A stretch of 64,000 nt of DNA from NCBI GenBank assembly GCA_905220665.1, contig CAJNAR010000164.1, positions 310,001 to 374,000 on the forward strand, read 5' to 3'. Below are positions 22,701 to 31,822 of the stretch, piece by piece. Numbering within the stretch: position 1 is the stretch's first letter; every line of letters starts with the position of its first letter. This stretch comes from Albugo candida. Lineage: Eukaryota > Oomycota > Peronosporomycetes > Albuginales > Albuginaceae. The notes beneath the pieces were generated by a model. It was not told the DNA's origin and searched no databases. It was given only the letters and a program-made list of their open reading frames with translations. The position numbers and the translations under genes are program-made.

Positions 22701-22818
22701 AGCCTGTTATCAAGGGGGTGGCACGAAATGCAACTCGGTGTTCATCATCGTTTTTTGAATTGATATTTTGACTTGTGGACTGGTGCGCTCGCTGAGGAAC
22801 TTGTGTTCCTCCAGACAT
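19789..22818 (-). CDS. VPS39: VPS39/Vam6-like HOPS subunit
   Basis: A single-exon gene of 1009 residues. The start is the ATG at 22818; the frame stays open further upstream but only through non-ATG codons. The N-terminal 300 residues form a citron-homology (CNH) beta propeller (GKIECVTFYSSRVVIGTNDG). The middle is helical repeat with the VPS39 domain 1 region (DRGKVEHAQDLLKKSI, EQAINMFSQLHSGG). The C-terminus has the conserved Cys module CCVCRKRIGDIVFAVYPNGR followed by VHYNC, nearly identical in pattern to the end of human VPS39. VPS39 is the HOPS subunit that binds Rab7 and tethers late endosomes or autophagosomes to the lysosome/vacuole. The TGFBRAP1/Vps3 sister family is the main alternative; the C-terminal motif favours VPS39. 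It is tail-to-tail with the gene ending at 19738. Confidence 0.85.
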   Translation of the reverse strand: MSGGTQVPQRAHQSTSQNINSKNDDEHRVAFRATPLITGFSGKIECVTFYSSRVVIGTNDGRLIMYDTRKGTTSDACKTVSYQFQHRKPVTQLIAVPHIRMVVVIADGELSVHGATDLQLLPFDFNAANVHKVKLCCINQRGPPHFRLGVAALRKRAIVIYQYHNSDKTYKFLREFATPEVPITIAWYRNKVVIGLRKEYLILNDRSGEPSKLYANANQQPQLYPVVKMLPKEEILISVMDKVGIYVGFNGEMIEKDSISWTQPPSTVEFTAPYLIGLIPRVGVEIHSVKDQSLVQSIAIEKASCIFGNGMKWDMEPRPPGDSEDVVIVGARDGGSNTSMVVRVEQMPIDQQVVELLDRGKVEHAQDLLKKSILKLPSDKQRSKMKRFHRHAGIALLKRLEFESAMEHLYRAGIDPCELIAFYPDYQCGNFSYEPTYLKSEVLPRGAALTPNMLSVIRELLDSNKQQLSSEIANLEPRELLKRSAKALLKFMEMYRKHAKEKFQARARSSYRNVAQSGGTSTSTPGGKDPHRSEAVDTALLRLYVSFGKHNELIYLLQDSDAEVCHLDLESCKSYLMQEKLYYESGLLLLAHHKYEQAINMFSQLHSGGYRQKNLPKSAMEAAIDALLTIPNEQSDLIFRESIWIVKSSPKQALRIFTDRQAPLDTNDVLAHLKRHAADTGIAQKYLESLLHSERDRVQPSVLGSSRIGPGGDAPTHLVGGGNDSEETSTLDIDPHHTRLALEYLEEVLKLVAAGEQPSKSSPGKEPGALGDARKRLLRFIRAGSSAYDVHVLIAKVKKTALYNEFIILCGRGALHEEAMRSLIYDLNDLKGAESYALKYGKKRQTPSSAMACTYNSALLVLVKLCLHAEEESKKTTLNDHAFQILSRHGKLIDGKAVLELIPLTTPVAKLGEYFSQVLPHTGHNVREKMLVKHMSNVYNLQVQCARVEKRAEFVEIDPQTTCCVCRKRIGDIVFAVYPNGRIVHYNCSSGKLDVCPVTGERFASDSTV

Positions 22819-23493
22819 CACGCAAAGTATTGTAGCTCGTACACTTACAATGTCGTTTGAAGGTGGTAGGATGATGTGATTTTGCAAACCTTAGAGTGAA
22901 CCCGACTTTTGTTAAGGTGTAAGCGCTCGTGTATACAGCATATACACTTGGGTTATTGAGAGAAAAGGCTTACAACTCTTTTGTACACTCGTTACTTGTG
23001 ATATGTTTCATCTTCAACTCAAGAACGCGTCAATGATGCGCTTTTATGTAAATAGCTCTTCTCGATGAAGTTTTAAAAGGAGGTGCGAAGTAGCATTTTT
23101 CACAAGAAGCATCGTTTTTCCAGATGATTTACTGACATGTATACATAGTACATTTCTTGATCCGTCTGATGCTTTTAGCGTTCTGATCCGTCAGCAACAC
23201 CGAAGAGAGGACTTGAACGTATGCAAGCTGCTTAATGACATGGTACAGATAGGATATCCGAGACGACTATACATGCGCAAATCTGAAGGATGAAGGTTAC
23301 GCAGGATGCTTTATAAAAGCCGCGGGTGCATGATGATTCAAATCATGGATCAACGCAACCTGGCCCTTACATCTTGACTTGGTATGCTTGCAAACATAAT
23401 ACATCACATCAACAGGTCTGTTATGACTGTTATATAAATTCATTATATTCATAACCGATATCAGTATGATAATTGATTTGTCACCAGCCAAAA
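22819..23493. other. Divergent promoter region between VPS39 and PNO1
   Basis: About 675 bp separate the start codons of VPS39 (leftward) and PNO1 (rightward), so both promoters lie here. It is AT-rich with stops in all frames. I saw no repeat, tRNA or strong regulatory motif. Confidence 0.5.
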
Positions 23494-24135
23494 ATGCAAG
23501 CTAATGAAATGGAAATTGATGGCGACAATGCCGCACAGCAATATCGACCAGAGTTACCACCTTTAAGCGTGAAGAAAGACGGAGTGACAAATAGTGAGTT
23601 TCGTCGTATTCGTGTACCGGCTCATCGATTCACACCGCTGAAGAATGACTGGCCAAACCTCATGAAGCCGATTGTAGAGCATTTAAAACTGCAGATCCGA
23701 ATGAATACGAAGATACGATGCGTTGAACTCAAAAATTCTACACATACTGAAGATGCCGGAGCACTGCAGAAAGCAGCTGATTTCGTGCAAGCATATATGA
23801 TGGGTTTTGAAGTGCAGGATGCTGTAGCCTTACTTCGTCTAGAGGATCTGTTTATCGATACATTTGAGATCAACGACGTGAAGATGCTGAAAGGAGATCA
23901 TTTGAGTCGGGCAATCGGTCGTCTGGCTGGTCAAGATGGCAAAACAAAGTACACTATCGAAAATGCAACGCGAACGCGTATCGTGTTGGCAGACCAAAAG
24001 ATCAACATTCTCGGCAACTTTGCAAATATCAAACTCGCTCGGGACGCAATCTGTTCTCTGATAATGGGAGCACCACCAGGCAAAGTATACAACCGAATGC
24101 GTACCGTTGCAAGTCGTATGAATGAGCGATTCTGA
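23494..24135 (+). CDS. PNO1: PNO1/Dim2 KH-domain ribosome assembly factor
   Basis: One exon, 213 residues, close to the usual 220-270 of the family. The family protein is a nuclear/nucleolar RNA-binding factor that holds the 3' end of 18S rRNA in pre-40S particles and recruits Nob1 and Dim1. Visible signature: FRRIRVPAHRFTPLKNDW near residue 35, the non-canonical KH1 (GFEVQDAVALLRLEDLFI), and KH2 with HLSRAIGRLAGQDGKTKYTIE and ending GAPPGKVYNRMRTVASRMNERF-type C-terminus (residues 190-213). The start at 23494 is the first ATG; an upstream TTG extension is not needed. The N-terminal acidic tail is short compared with yeast. Confidence 0.95.
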   Translation: MQANEMEIDGDNAAQQYRPELPPLSVKKDGVTNSEFRRIRVPAHRFTPLKNDWPNLMKPIVEHLKLQIRMNTKIRCVELKNSTHTEDAGALQKAADFVQAYMMGFEVQDAVALLRLEDLFIDTFEINDVKMLKGDHLSRAIGRLAGQDGKTKYTIENATRTRIVLADQKINILGNFANIKLARDAICSLIMGAPPGKVYNRMRTVASRMNERF

Positions 24136-24255
24136 GTAGCTTACAGAAATTATTAGACTTGTATCATGTAGCATAACTATCGTCCTACATTCCAATTCAA
24201 TACAACTAATTGAATTGTCAACTCATTTTTGAATCGTCTTCTCCATCAATGAATC

Positions 24256-26859
24256 ATGGAAGGCCGCGTGATCGAGACCGATGTGCCTTCAAAGCTCTAC
24301 GCGCTCAATCTCCGAAAACTGAGTGAAATCTCACGACTTTCCGAACGCGAACTAGTCGAAGGAATGTACAACGCCGATGACGCAGTCGATATGCAAGGAG
24401 TAGTTGTAAATCGAGGAGATCAAGTTCCATTCGAAGCCATTGGCAAATCACCCGATTCCGCCGTCATAACCTCCACACCTGCAGTCACTCAAGTCCTAGT
24501 CACAGCTGCATCCAGCACAATGTGTTTAGACGGCTCCGACACGCCGAAATGCTTGCTTGTTTTGGGAGAATATACCGTGATTGAGCACATATTAGCGCAA
24601 TTGTATGTGGCAGGAATGGAACGTATTGTAATTCTTATTTCATATTTTGGATTTGAAATTATGCAAACAATCAAAAATTCTTTTTTGTATCCCAAAATGA
24701 ACATAACATTCCTCAACCTCGGCGATGAGACGCCCTACGGTCACGCTCGTGCCTTATTATCGGCCCGAGAGATGTTCAGTACTCCTTTTTTGATTCATAC
24801 AGCAGATCATATTTTCGATAAGACGATTTTGCATCGATTAGCATCCTTTCAGTTGCACGGATCTGTTGCATGCGTCCTTGTCGACTCGGAAATCGTTGGA
24901 ATATCGGGTCTTCCTGACACTGCAGGGAAGGTGCAATATGGCGTCGATGGAAACGTCCGACGCATTGGTCGACATCTCAAGCAATATGATGCAATTGATG
25001 CTGGTTTGTTCCTTGTGACCGACCGTATCTTTGCAGCCTTGGAATTACTCGCATATGAGAAGCCAAAATTCTCACTCGCTGAAGCTTTGAATGTATTGAG
25101 ACCGACATTTGGATTGAAATATATGGATGTTTTGAATGAAGTATGGCTCAGTGTAGAAACAAAAGAACAACTGGATCGAGCTATCGAAAATGATACAATT
25201 TTGTCGTTATCTCCGTGGCCTGTGATTGTCGCAAAAGATATGACTGTAGAGGAAGGATGTCGATCCGCATCCGACACCGGGAAAAGTGTGTTTCTCGCTG
25301 TATCAGCCACAGATGATGACTCATCGCTACGATTAGTGGATGCGAGTGACACTGGTGCGATTTTCGAAGGGTTTGTGGTCGGAGTCGATCAGCTGGAGGA
25401 TGAGTATGCCGCGGAAGGCTTGACAGAAAACACACCACTTCTCAAGCCAATTTCGTCTCCAAAAGGAAGCAGCACTTCACGTCGACAATCAACCAGCAAA
25501 TTGGTCCGAAAACGAAGTTCTTATCTCGAAACCTCTGAAGAACCTTTTGTTCTCTCCATTCCGGTCCAGACACGCACACAAGCATCAAATGTGCTTTCAA
25601 TTGATACGTTCGATAACGCTGAACGGAACGCATACATCATCGAGCTAGCCAAATCACCGACCACACCTTCTATCGCCCAGCAATACATTCTGGCCGTATC
25701 GGGTGGTAGCGATCCCAATTTGAAAAAGCACACGCTGCTTCGTCAGTTGTCGAGTCTGCCTACAGACGTGACAAATGTCGCGTTAGGAGCAACAGAGCTC
25801 CATGATGGGCGATTGCAAGTACAGGTATTGGTCGAGCGACGAGTTCCGGCCATCGGGTACATTCTCCTTGTAATGGCGCTTTTCGCGATTTCTTCGATGG
25901 GTGTAGCATTCAATCTCCAGCACGACGTGGATCCGTTCCTGAAATTGTTTTGGCGATCATCAGCATCAATGCTTGTATTGGTCCCTCTATCCGTAGTCTC
26001 GATCTTACAGAATGGCTCTCCTCCACTGACAATTCGTCTTGTGCTTCTTTTATCGACAAGTTCGATCGCGCACGCTTTATTCCTCATGACGTTCTTATGG
26101 TCACTGAGCCATACATCCATCAGTCATGCGTATATTTTCAACAATTGTCATTCATTACTGCTTGTGCTTGGTCGCGTGTCCATTGGAAATCAAGTCCCCA
26201 AGCATGAATTGATAGGCACAGGCATCGGTATTGTCGGAGGTGTCCTTGCGGCATTTGATCAGTCTTTGATTCAGGCGTCCAATATCGTCCGAGTCTCAGC
26301 TTCGGGAGACTTTGTTGCTTTACTTGGTGCGATTGGTGGGGCTCTGTACCTCACCAGCGTCAAGCAGATTCGACGCGATGTGGATGTTCCTCTTCTGCTT
26401 ACCGCTATCTTTGGTCTCACAACACTTTTCCATTTCCCCGTCTTTGCATTACTTCAAATTCCGTACAATTTCTCAACTGACAGCAAAATCGGTCTTTTTG
26501 GATGGACAGCAAATGTGCATACCGCTCTCATTGAGCTGTATATCGTGCTCATTTGTACGATTGCCGGAACGCTCGGGTACGTGGGTGTGCTCAAATACTT
26601 TGATCCGATTGTGATTTCTATCGTCATGCTCGCCGAACCGATTCTCGCTTGTTTTTTCGGTGTTTTGCTCCACGTCGAAGTGATCCCTGGAATGTATACA
26701 ATTGCAGGCGCTCTATTGATACTTTTTGGAACGTATTTGGTTGTCAAGAAGAATACCTCCAGCACGGAAGTCATCAATGCCACAGATGCAATGTCGGCTT
26801 CCGTCAAAGGATTTGATATTCCTCCGAGCAATTTGGCCGCATCCCACGCAAAGGAGTAA
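24256..26859 (+). CDS. Nucleotidyltransferase-like domain fused to EamA/DMT transporter, copy 1
   Basis: A single ORF of 867 residues. Residues about 78-320 resemble sugar-phosphate/alditol-phosphate nucleotidyltransferases: PKCLLVLGEYTVIEHIL (like the KPLLPVGGKPLIEHVL region), then VAGMERIVILI, NLGDETPYGHARALLSA and HTADHIFDK, which keeps the aspartate of the usual DHxFDP motif. The glycine-rich nucleotide loop expected just before PKCL (GxGxR) reads instead TAASSTMCLDGSDT. Residues 320-525 are a polar linker. From about 529 there are around ten hydrophobic helices typical of the drug/metabolite (EamA) superfamily (AIGYILLVMALFAISSMGV; GALLILFGTYLVV at the end). A role in moving or sensing activated sugars or alcohols is inference only. 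A GTAAGT overlapping the stop may open an alternative 906-residue form ending at 27129. A paralogue lies at 40873. Confidence 0.8.
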   Translation: MEGRVIETDVPSKLYALNLRKLSEISRLSERELVEGMYNADDAVDMQGVVVNRGDQVPFEAIGKSPDSAVITSTPAVTQVLVTAASSTMCLDGSDTPKCLLVLGEYTVIEHILAQLYVAGMERIVILISYFGFEIMQTIKNSFLYPKMNITFLNLGDETPYGHARALLSAREMFSTPFLIHTADHIFDKTILHRLASFQLHGSVACVLVDSEIVGISGLPDTAGKVQYGVDGNVRRIGRHLKQYDAIDAGLFLVTDRIFAALELLAYEKPKFSLAEALNVLRPTFGLKYMDVLNEVWLSVETKEQLDRAIENDTILSLSPWPVIVAKDMTVEEGCRSASDTGKSVFLAVSATDDDSSLRLVDASDTGAIFEGFVVGVDQLEDEYAAEGLTENTPLLKPISSPKGSSTSRRQSTSKLVRKRSSYLETSEEPFVLSIPVQTRTQASNVLSIDTFDNAERNAYIIELAKSPTTPSIAQQYILAVSGGSDPNLKKHTLLRQLSSLPTDVTNVALGATELHDGRLQVQVLVERRVPAIGYILLVMALFAISSMGVAFNLQHDVDPFLKLFWRSSASMLVLVPLSVVSILQNGSPPLTIRLVLLLSTSSIAHALFLMTFLWSLSHTSISHAYIFNNCHSLLLVLGRVSIGNQVPKHELIGTGIGIVGGVLAAFDQSLIQASNIVRVSASGDFVALLGAIGGALYLTSVKQIRRDVDVPLLLTAIFGLTTLFHFPVFALLQIPYNFSTDSKIGLFGWTANVHTALIELYIVLICTIAGTLGYVGVLKYFDPIVISIVMLAEPILACFFGVLLHVEVIPGMYTIAGALLILFGTYLVVKKNTSSTEVINATDAMSASVKGFDIPPSNLAASHAKE

Positions 26860-27192
26860 GTAGTGTTGACAAATGAACAATACATTCGATCGCAATTGTG
26901 ATAGTGTCTCATTACTTTCGTTTAATGATCAAACACCACCGCTACACAACAGCTCTCCGCACTTGCGATATTCCATCACGCGACTTGCGCTGGTGGTAGC
27001 ACATACAGCTCCAACTGTTCCTCCGAGTCCAAAAGCGATGTATCATTATCCCCCAAGCGAAGCTCCAAGGACGGAAGTCGAAGTGGACCTACATCAATCA
27101 TTAGCAGAGGTCTCGATCAATCACAATAGATCTCACCAAGTTTCAGCGGTGTAAGACTCAATTGGAAGCAGATATCGTCCCATGGAAGCAGA

Positions 27193-30100
27193 TCAATCAC
27201 CGTATTCGTTCGCCCTAAAACGAGCGATCAATTCCTTTCCACGAATGTGATGAGACCACATACCTTCGACGAGGAAATCAGAACTGCTTTGAATGGTTCG
27301 GATGTACACACTTTGTACTTTGCATTCTTGATTCACGAGTTTTAGCGATACGCATACGGGAAGGCCCATGATCGCATACTGTGGGATCTGGAAAGATGCC
27401 ATGACTGGAAGTCTGCTGAACGAAACAGACGGCAGGGAGAGATATGTGGTCACGACTGTAGAAGGGATCTCGCCTTTATCGTCTTGTGTGTGAGTCTTGA
27501 GCCGTTCCCAATTCACTTGAAGGATTCCCAGCGGTTGATTGTCGATGGGATCTGCTGAGAAGACTTGAAGGATGAAATCTCGAACGTCATTTGAGCTGAC
27601 GATATCGCTGGTGGGATACTCGCCCGCGATGAATGTTGTCTCGATACAGCTTTGAGAATGCTCGTGGAATCCGATCGATTGGATCTCAAGAGGCTCAGCG
27701 GATTGACACACTAACGCGCCCACAAATGTCATCTGCTTACCGGTCATTGCTGCGAGAACTTTCTCTCTTTGCTGATCGTTCTGACTGCTGTGTGGATATA
27801 TCATTCCATCGACTTTGAATGGATCCAAACACGTGAGAGGGAAATTCTCTTCCAAATTCATAACAACTCGTGATTTTGTGACATATGTCAGCTTGATCGA
27901 TACGTTGGTGATCGCAGCTTTTGACGAGCGTACGATGATCCTAAAGCGCTGCTCACAATGTGTGCCAATATCTTGGAGCGGAAAGACTTGTTTCGGCTGA
28001 TTTGTCGCGTCCAACGTCAGAGGTTGGAGCCCTTCTTCGAGCATTTCGAAAAAGAATGCGTCTTTGGGTTCATTCGATGACGGAACCGGATCGCTCGCCA
28101 GCGTGTAGAAAGCTTTTTCGAGAGAGTCTTCATTCGATCGGATGAGAAATTCCTGCACTTTAAAGTCGCCTGCAAGCAGAGGTTGTGAAGTGATCATCTC
28201 AAGCTTTGCACGGGCTCTCTGTGACGTCACAAGAAGCGATTGCCCATGGTGCACATGCAGATTGTAGTCTCTTTCGAACAAGCTTTGCGAGTTTGTATTT
28301 GTCGAGATAGACTCCATACTCTCCGCGCTGTCCGAAAACGTTTTCCGACGTGCAAAACTCGGCGATCCTGGTCCTTTCCCCATCAATGGAACTCGTCCTT
28401 CCAGCAGGTACGGCTTGATCGGTTTGAGCATGATCGGCTGCTTGACGAGATCGCTGGTGCAGAAGACGAGTGAGGGATTGGAGCCTTCATGCGAGCCTTT
28501 CGATGCGTCTCGACGGATGTGAATTTTCATCCCGAGGTATTGGAGTACGGGTTCTCCCTTTCGAATTCGGAGAGGAATATCAAATTCTTTGGTGGCTCCC
28601 ATTCCGAACAAAAGCGATAGACGAAATGAATTGTTTTCCGGGTCGGAAGTCGCGGGGGAAGGTACGATCTCTATAGCGTCTTCATCATGCTGAATGATCG
28701 TGTTGTAGCGAGGATCACTGAAGAAAATCGTGACACTGGAGACGAGAATTGGTCCTGGAAAAGAAGACTGGATGCTTACTCGCACAGAGACCTGCTCACG
28801 AATACAAGCCGCTACGTTGGAAAACTTTACGTGTACGTCGAAAACGCGATGTGAAAGCGATAGAGTGACTTCGTGGGATTGCTGTGGGATGCACTCGAGA
28901 CCTTTGATTGTGAAAGGACCACGAAGCTTGGTAGCATCTTCCCATGCTATAAAGAGCTTCTCTTGCACGTACTGCCTCTCTTTGGGAAGAATGTATTTCT
29001 TCATCACTGAAGACAAAAGCTGTAAGCTGATACCAATAAACCCCAACGTATCGGCCTGATGGAACGAGCAAATAAGCAATTGTTTGAGTACTTGGGCTGC
29101 AAGTGACCACCAGTGCTCGGTAACATACAACGCTTTCGCCTTATCGAGCTCCAATCGAGCTCGTTCATAGTCTTGCGCAGCCAAGTTTTCGGAGCCAATA
29201 TGTACCAACAGCCGGGTCTTGAGACGATTTCGAGAAGCTTTTTGCTCGGAAACGTGCACAGCGACGTGATGTAGCGCTTTTTCCAGCAGCTCGATCGTTT
29301 GCTTGGCGTGTGGAGTCGATCGTTCTAAAGCCTGACGATATTTGACAACCAAATTCAAAGTGTTTGGCGTCTGTGAATTCACAAGCGATACGATCGGTTC
29401 TCCGCCCACAAATATCGGAGGAAGAACCATAAATTCGCTCAGCTGTACAGCAGTGGAAGCTGTGCTTCCAAGCAACTTTGCAGCTGATTTTCGGCGATAT
29501 GTCGCGTACTTTGCTGCTACCGAGTAGTAGAGATACGGCTCTTTATACACTGAAGAATCGAGCCCGGCGCTGGTAAGTGTTCCTCGAAGCGCTACAGCCT
29601 CCGAAAGCAGCTGTCCGATGAGATGATACTGCCTGGCAACCCATTTCCAGTGCTCATACAAACACATTGGATCCCCATAAAGCTCTATAAACGCTCGAAT
29701 ATGACGATGAAATTGATCCAACGCCGCTTTCACATTGTTAATGGAAAAGAGTAAATGATAACACAATTTGAAATTGATATATTCCGCCACAATTTTAATC
29801 TCTGCGAGCGATAGGACTGCATTTCCATACACAAAATGTCGAGTCTCTGTGTCCTTTTGCGAATACGAAACAATCGATCGATACGCATTTTCGTAATGTT
29901 GCAATACTTTGGTCGTATACCGTCGAAATTCATAATAATGAGCGATTTTGAAGCTATGACGAACCTGAAGAGCCTGTAAACCATTCGATTTATTCAAAAC
30001 TTTTTTGTAGCGCTTGACGCGTTTCGCTTGGAGTTTGTAGTAATCGAGTGCGAATGTACGAATCATTAGCTCCAATTTGAGTAATAACTGTGCACCACGT

Positions 30101-30657
30101 GTGATATCCCGAGAGCGCAAGAGGATCAGGCCTTTCGAGTCGGTATCCAATCGCTTTCGAAGTCCTGATAGACGTTCTTCAGTGATATTGGAAGGCGTTA
30201 AGCCTGTATCGTCCAATTGCTGGATCAGAAGGAGGATCACACGGCATTCACGAGCACTCAGCGTCTTGCGCAATCCTTCGACTTGGGCCCGTATCTTGGC
30301 TTCTTGGTCGAGCCAATCCTTTTGATTCCATCGCGGGTCGAATTCCTCGAAAAAGAGCACGACACTGGGCAGGGTATCGTGATGTTTCTTGAGCCAATGC
30401 GATTTGAGTATACCTTCGACTTTGTATCCTTCAAAATCGCGTTGCGTCTGATTTAAGAGAGTACCGTGTTTTTCACGCAACTCTTTCTTAACAGGAAATC
30501 GGTGGGTTACGGGAAGAGCTATAAAATGAAGTTTAGGGACGTAATCCTCATTGATGGCACTTATGTGGGAGATTATTTTAGCTTGGTAGTCAGTTCCTCC
30601 GAGTGCAGCGATCAGCGGATGCGGAGTCTTCTTCAGTTCGGCAGGATAAAACTCCAT
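27193..30657 (-). CDS. TRAPPC11: TRAPPC11-like TRAPP complex subunit
   Basis: An uninterrupted 1154-residue ORF, close to the 1133 of human TRAPPC11. The N-terminus has HPLIAALGG; the middle is the foie-gras helical repeat domain (VRHSFKIAHYYEFRRYTTKV, AADYKLQAK-like segment DYYKLQAKRVKRYKK); the C-terminus is the beta-rich gryzun domain. TRAPPC11 scaffolds the TRAPPIII complex, a Rab1 activator acting in ER-Golgi traffic and autophagy. The ATG at 30657 starts the conserved region directly. Its start codon lies only 52 bp from that of the divergent glyoxalase II gene, so the two must share a promoter. It is tail-to-tail with the transporter-fusion gene. Confidence 0.88.
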   Translation of the reverse strand: MEFYPAELKKTPHPLIAALGGTDYQAKIISHISAINEDYVPKLHFIALPVTHRFPVKKELREKHGTLLNQTQRDFEGYKVEGILKSHWLKKHHDTLPSVVLFFEEFDPRWNQKDWLDQEAKIRAQVEGLRKTLSARECRVILLLIQQLDDTGLTPSNITEERLSGLRKRLDTDSKGLILLRSRDITRGAQLLLKLELMIRTFALDYYKLQAKRVKRYKKVLNKSNGLQALQVRHSFKIAHYYEFRRYTTKVLQHYENAYRSIVSYSQKDTETRHFVYGNAVLSLAEIKIVAEYINFKLCYHLLFSINNVKAALDQFHRHIRAFIELYGDPMCLYEHWKWVARQYHLIGQLLSEAVALRGTLTSAGLDSSVYKEPYLYYSVAAKYATYRRKSAAKLLGSTASTAVQLSEFMVLPPIFVGGEPIVSLVNSQTPNTLNLVVKYRQALERSTPHAKQTIELLEKALHHVAVHVSEQKASRNRLKTRLLVHIGSENLAAQDYERARLELDKAKALYVTEHWWSLAAQVLKQLLICSFHQADTLGFIGISLQLLSSVMKKYILPKERQYVQEKLFIAWEDATKLRGPFTIKGLECIPQQSHEVTLSLSHRVFDVHVKFSNVAACIREQVSVRVSIQSSFPGPILVSSVTIFFSDPRYNTIIQHDEDAIEIVPSPATSDPENNSFRLSLLFGMGATKEFDIPLRIRKGEPVLQYLGMKIHIRRDASKGSHEGSNPSLVFCTSDLVKQPIMLKPIKPYLLEGRVPLMGKGPGSPSFARRKTFSDSAESMESISTNTNSQSLFERDYNLHVHHGQSLLVTSQRARAKLEMITSQPLLAGDFKVQEFLIRSNEDSLEKAFYTLASDPVPSSNEPKDAFFFEMLEEGLQPLTLDATNQPKQVFPLQDIGTHCEQRFRIIVRSSKAAITNVSIKLTYVTKSRVVMNLEENFPLTCLDPFKVDGMIYPHSSQNDQQREKVLAAMTGKQMTFVGALVCQSAEPLEIQSIGFHEHSQSCIETTFIAGEYPTSDIVSSNDVRDFILQVFSADPIDNQPLGILQVNWERLKTHTQDDKGEIPSTVVTTYLSLPSVSFSRLPVMASFQIPQYAIMGLPVCVSLKLVNQECKVQSVYIRTIQSSSDFLVEGMWSHHIRGKELIARFRANEYGD

Positions 30658-30709
30658 ATCGAAGAGGATTGGTATGGTACCGGTGTTTTACCGGTATTAT
30701 AACATCGTT
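30658..30709. promoter_or_regulatory. Very short bidirectional promoter TRAPPC11/GLO2
   Basis: Only 52 bp separate the two divergent start codons. It contains two TACCGGT words about 11 bp apart (near 30678 and 30689), each itself nearly palindromic, so a factor could bind from either side. Transcription starts may even lie inside the neighbouring 5' coding sequence. Confidence 0.45.
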
Positions 30710-31807
30710 ATGTGGAAGCGTCTTTTTCCATCGATCCATTCGCATGGATTCTCTGGTATATACAGGCAATACGCCACGTTTCCCCAATGCAACTTGGTAC
30801 GACTCGATAGAGTAAAACATCCTCTATCGAATAAGGTAGGGTATCGCTCGTGTACACACTCACAAAACCCGCTATCAGCACACAAAAAGTACACATCCGA
30901 TCCTTCGTTGCGTGTTCGTGTCATTCCCATGTTTCAAGACAACTATGGATACCTCATTATCGACGAAGTCAACCAAGTCATGTTCGCAGTAGATCCTGCA
31001 GAGCCTGCGCGCATTCTACCCGCTTTAAACGAAGAAGAAGCGCTCAAAAAGCGCAAGTTGCTAGCTATTCTGACAACACACAAACACGCGTACGAGTAAC
31101 ATCATACACACAACTGACACACAATTCTCATTTGCTACATTCTAGCGACCACGCAGGCGGCAATTCCGAACTCGCAGCGCGATATCCTCACGCGATGGTC
31201 GTTGGGCCTGCAAACGAGCACGTTCCGGCATGCACAAAGCGCGTCAAAGGAGGCCAAACGTTTTCGATCGGGTCGATTGATATCAAAGTATTGGATGTCC
31301 CGTGTCATACACGCGGCCACGTGGCGTATGTGGTCACTGGAGACCATGCTACGCCTCCATTGCTGTTCCCGGGCGATGTGCTTTTCGTTGGAGGCTGTGG
31401 GCGGTTCTTTGAAGGCTCTGCCGAAGATATGTATCACGCACTGTATGAAGTGATTTTACAATTGCCCAAAGACACGCGTTGTTATTGCGGCCACGAGTGA
31501 GTGGTATGTCGATGTGATTGTGTGATATGACATGTGCGTTGTCGTTGTCTGCAGGTACACAATTTCCAATTTACGATTTGCACTCAGCGTGGATCCTTCC
31601 AATACGTTTTTGAGAGATAAAATGAAAGCCATGAAACTGCGTCGATCAAAGAATCTCCCAACAGTCCCATCGACACTTGCTGAAGAAATGTTATTCAATC
31701 CGTTTCTCAGAGTGCATACAGAGACCATTCGAAACGCTGTGGGCGGATCGGATCCCGTGACAGTGCTTGAGAATCTTCGACGTCGAAAAGATAATTTCGA
31801 TTATTGA
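30710..31807 (+). CDS. GLO2: Hydroxyacylglutathione hydrolase (glyoxalase II), probably mitochondrial
   Basis: Three exons, 30710-31089, 31146-31496 and 31555-31807, give 327 residues; both introns are 56-58 bp and restore the frame. The enzyme hydrolyses S-lactoylglutathione to lactate and glutathione in the methylglyoxal pathway. The metallo-beta-lactamase metal motif THxHxDH appears as TTHKHADHAGGN, split by intron 1. Further ligand motifs are DVPCHTRGHVAY, FPGDVLFVGGCGRFFEG and CGHEYTISNLRFAL, split by intron 2. The C-terminal helical domain that binds glutathione is present. The conserved core starts at MFQDNYGYLI; the 70 residues before it begin MWKRLFPSIHSHGF and are rich in Arg/Ser/His with few acids, like a mitochondrial presequence. 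Start at a later ATG would give a cytosolic form. Its stop is 15 bp from that of the convergent gene. Confidence 0.9.
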
Positions 31808-31822
31808 GAATGGGAATGAAAG

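Noticed and set aside
26873..27154. 93-codon ORF after the first fusion gene
   Set aside because: The overlapping Ser-rich frame connects to the fusion gene by a consensus donor, and this ORF has no independent motif. It remains possible but weaker.
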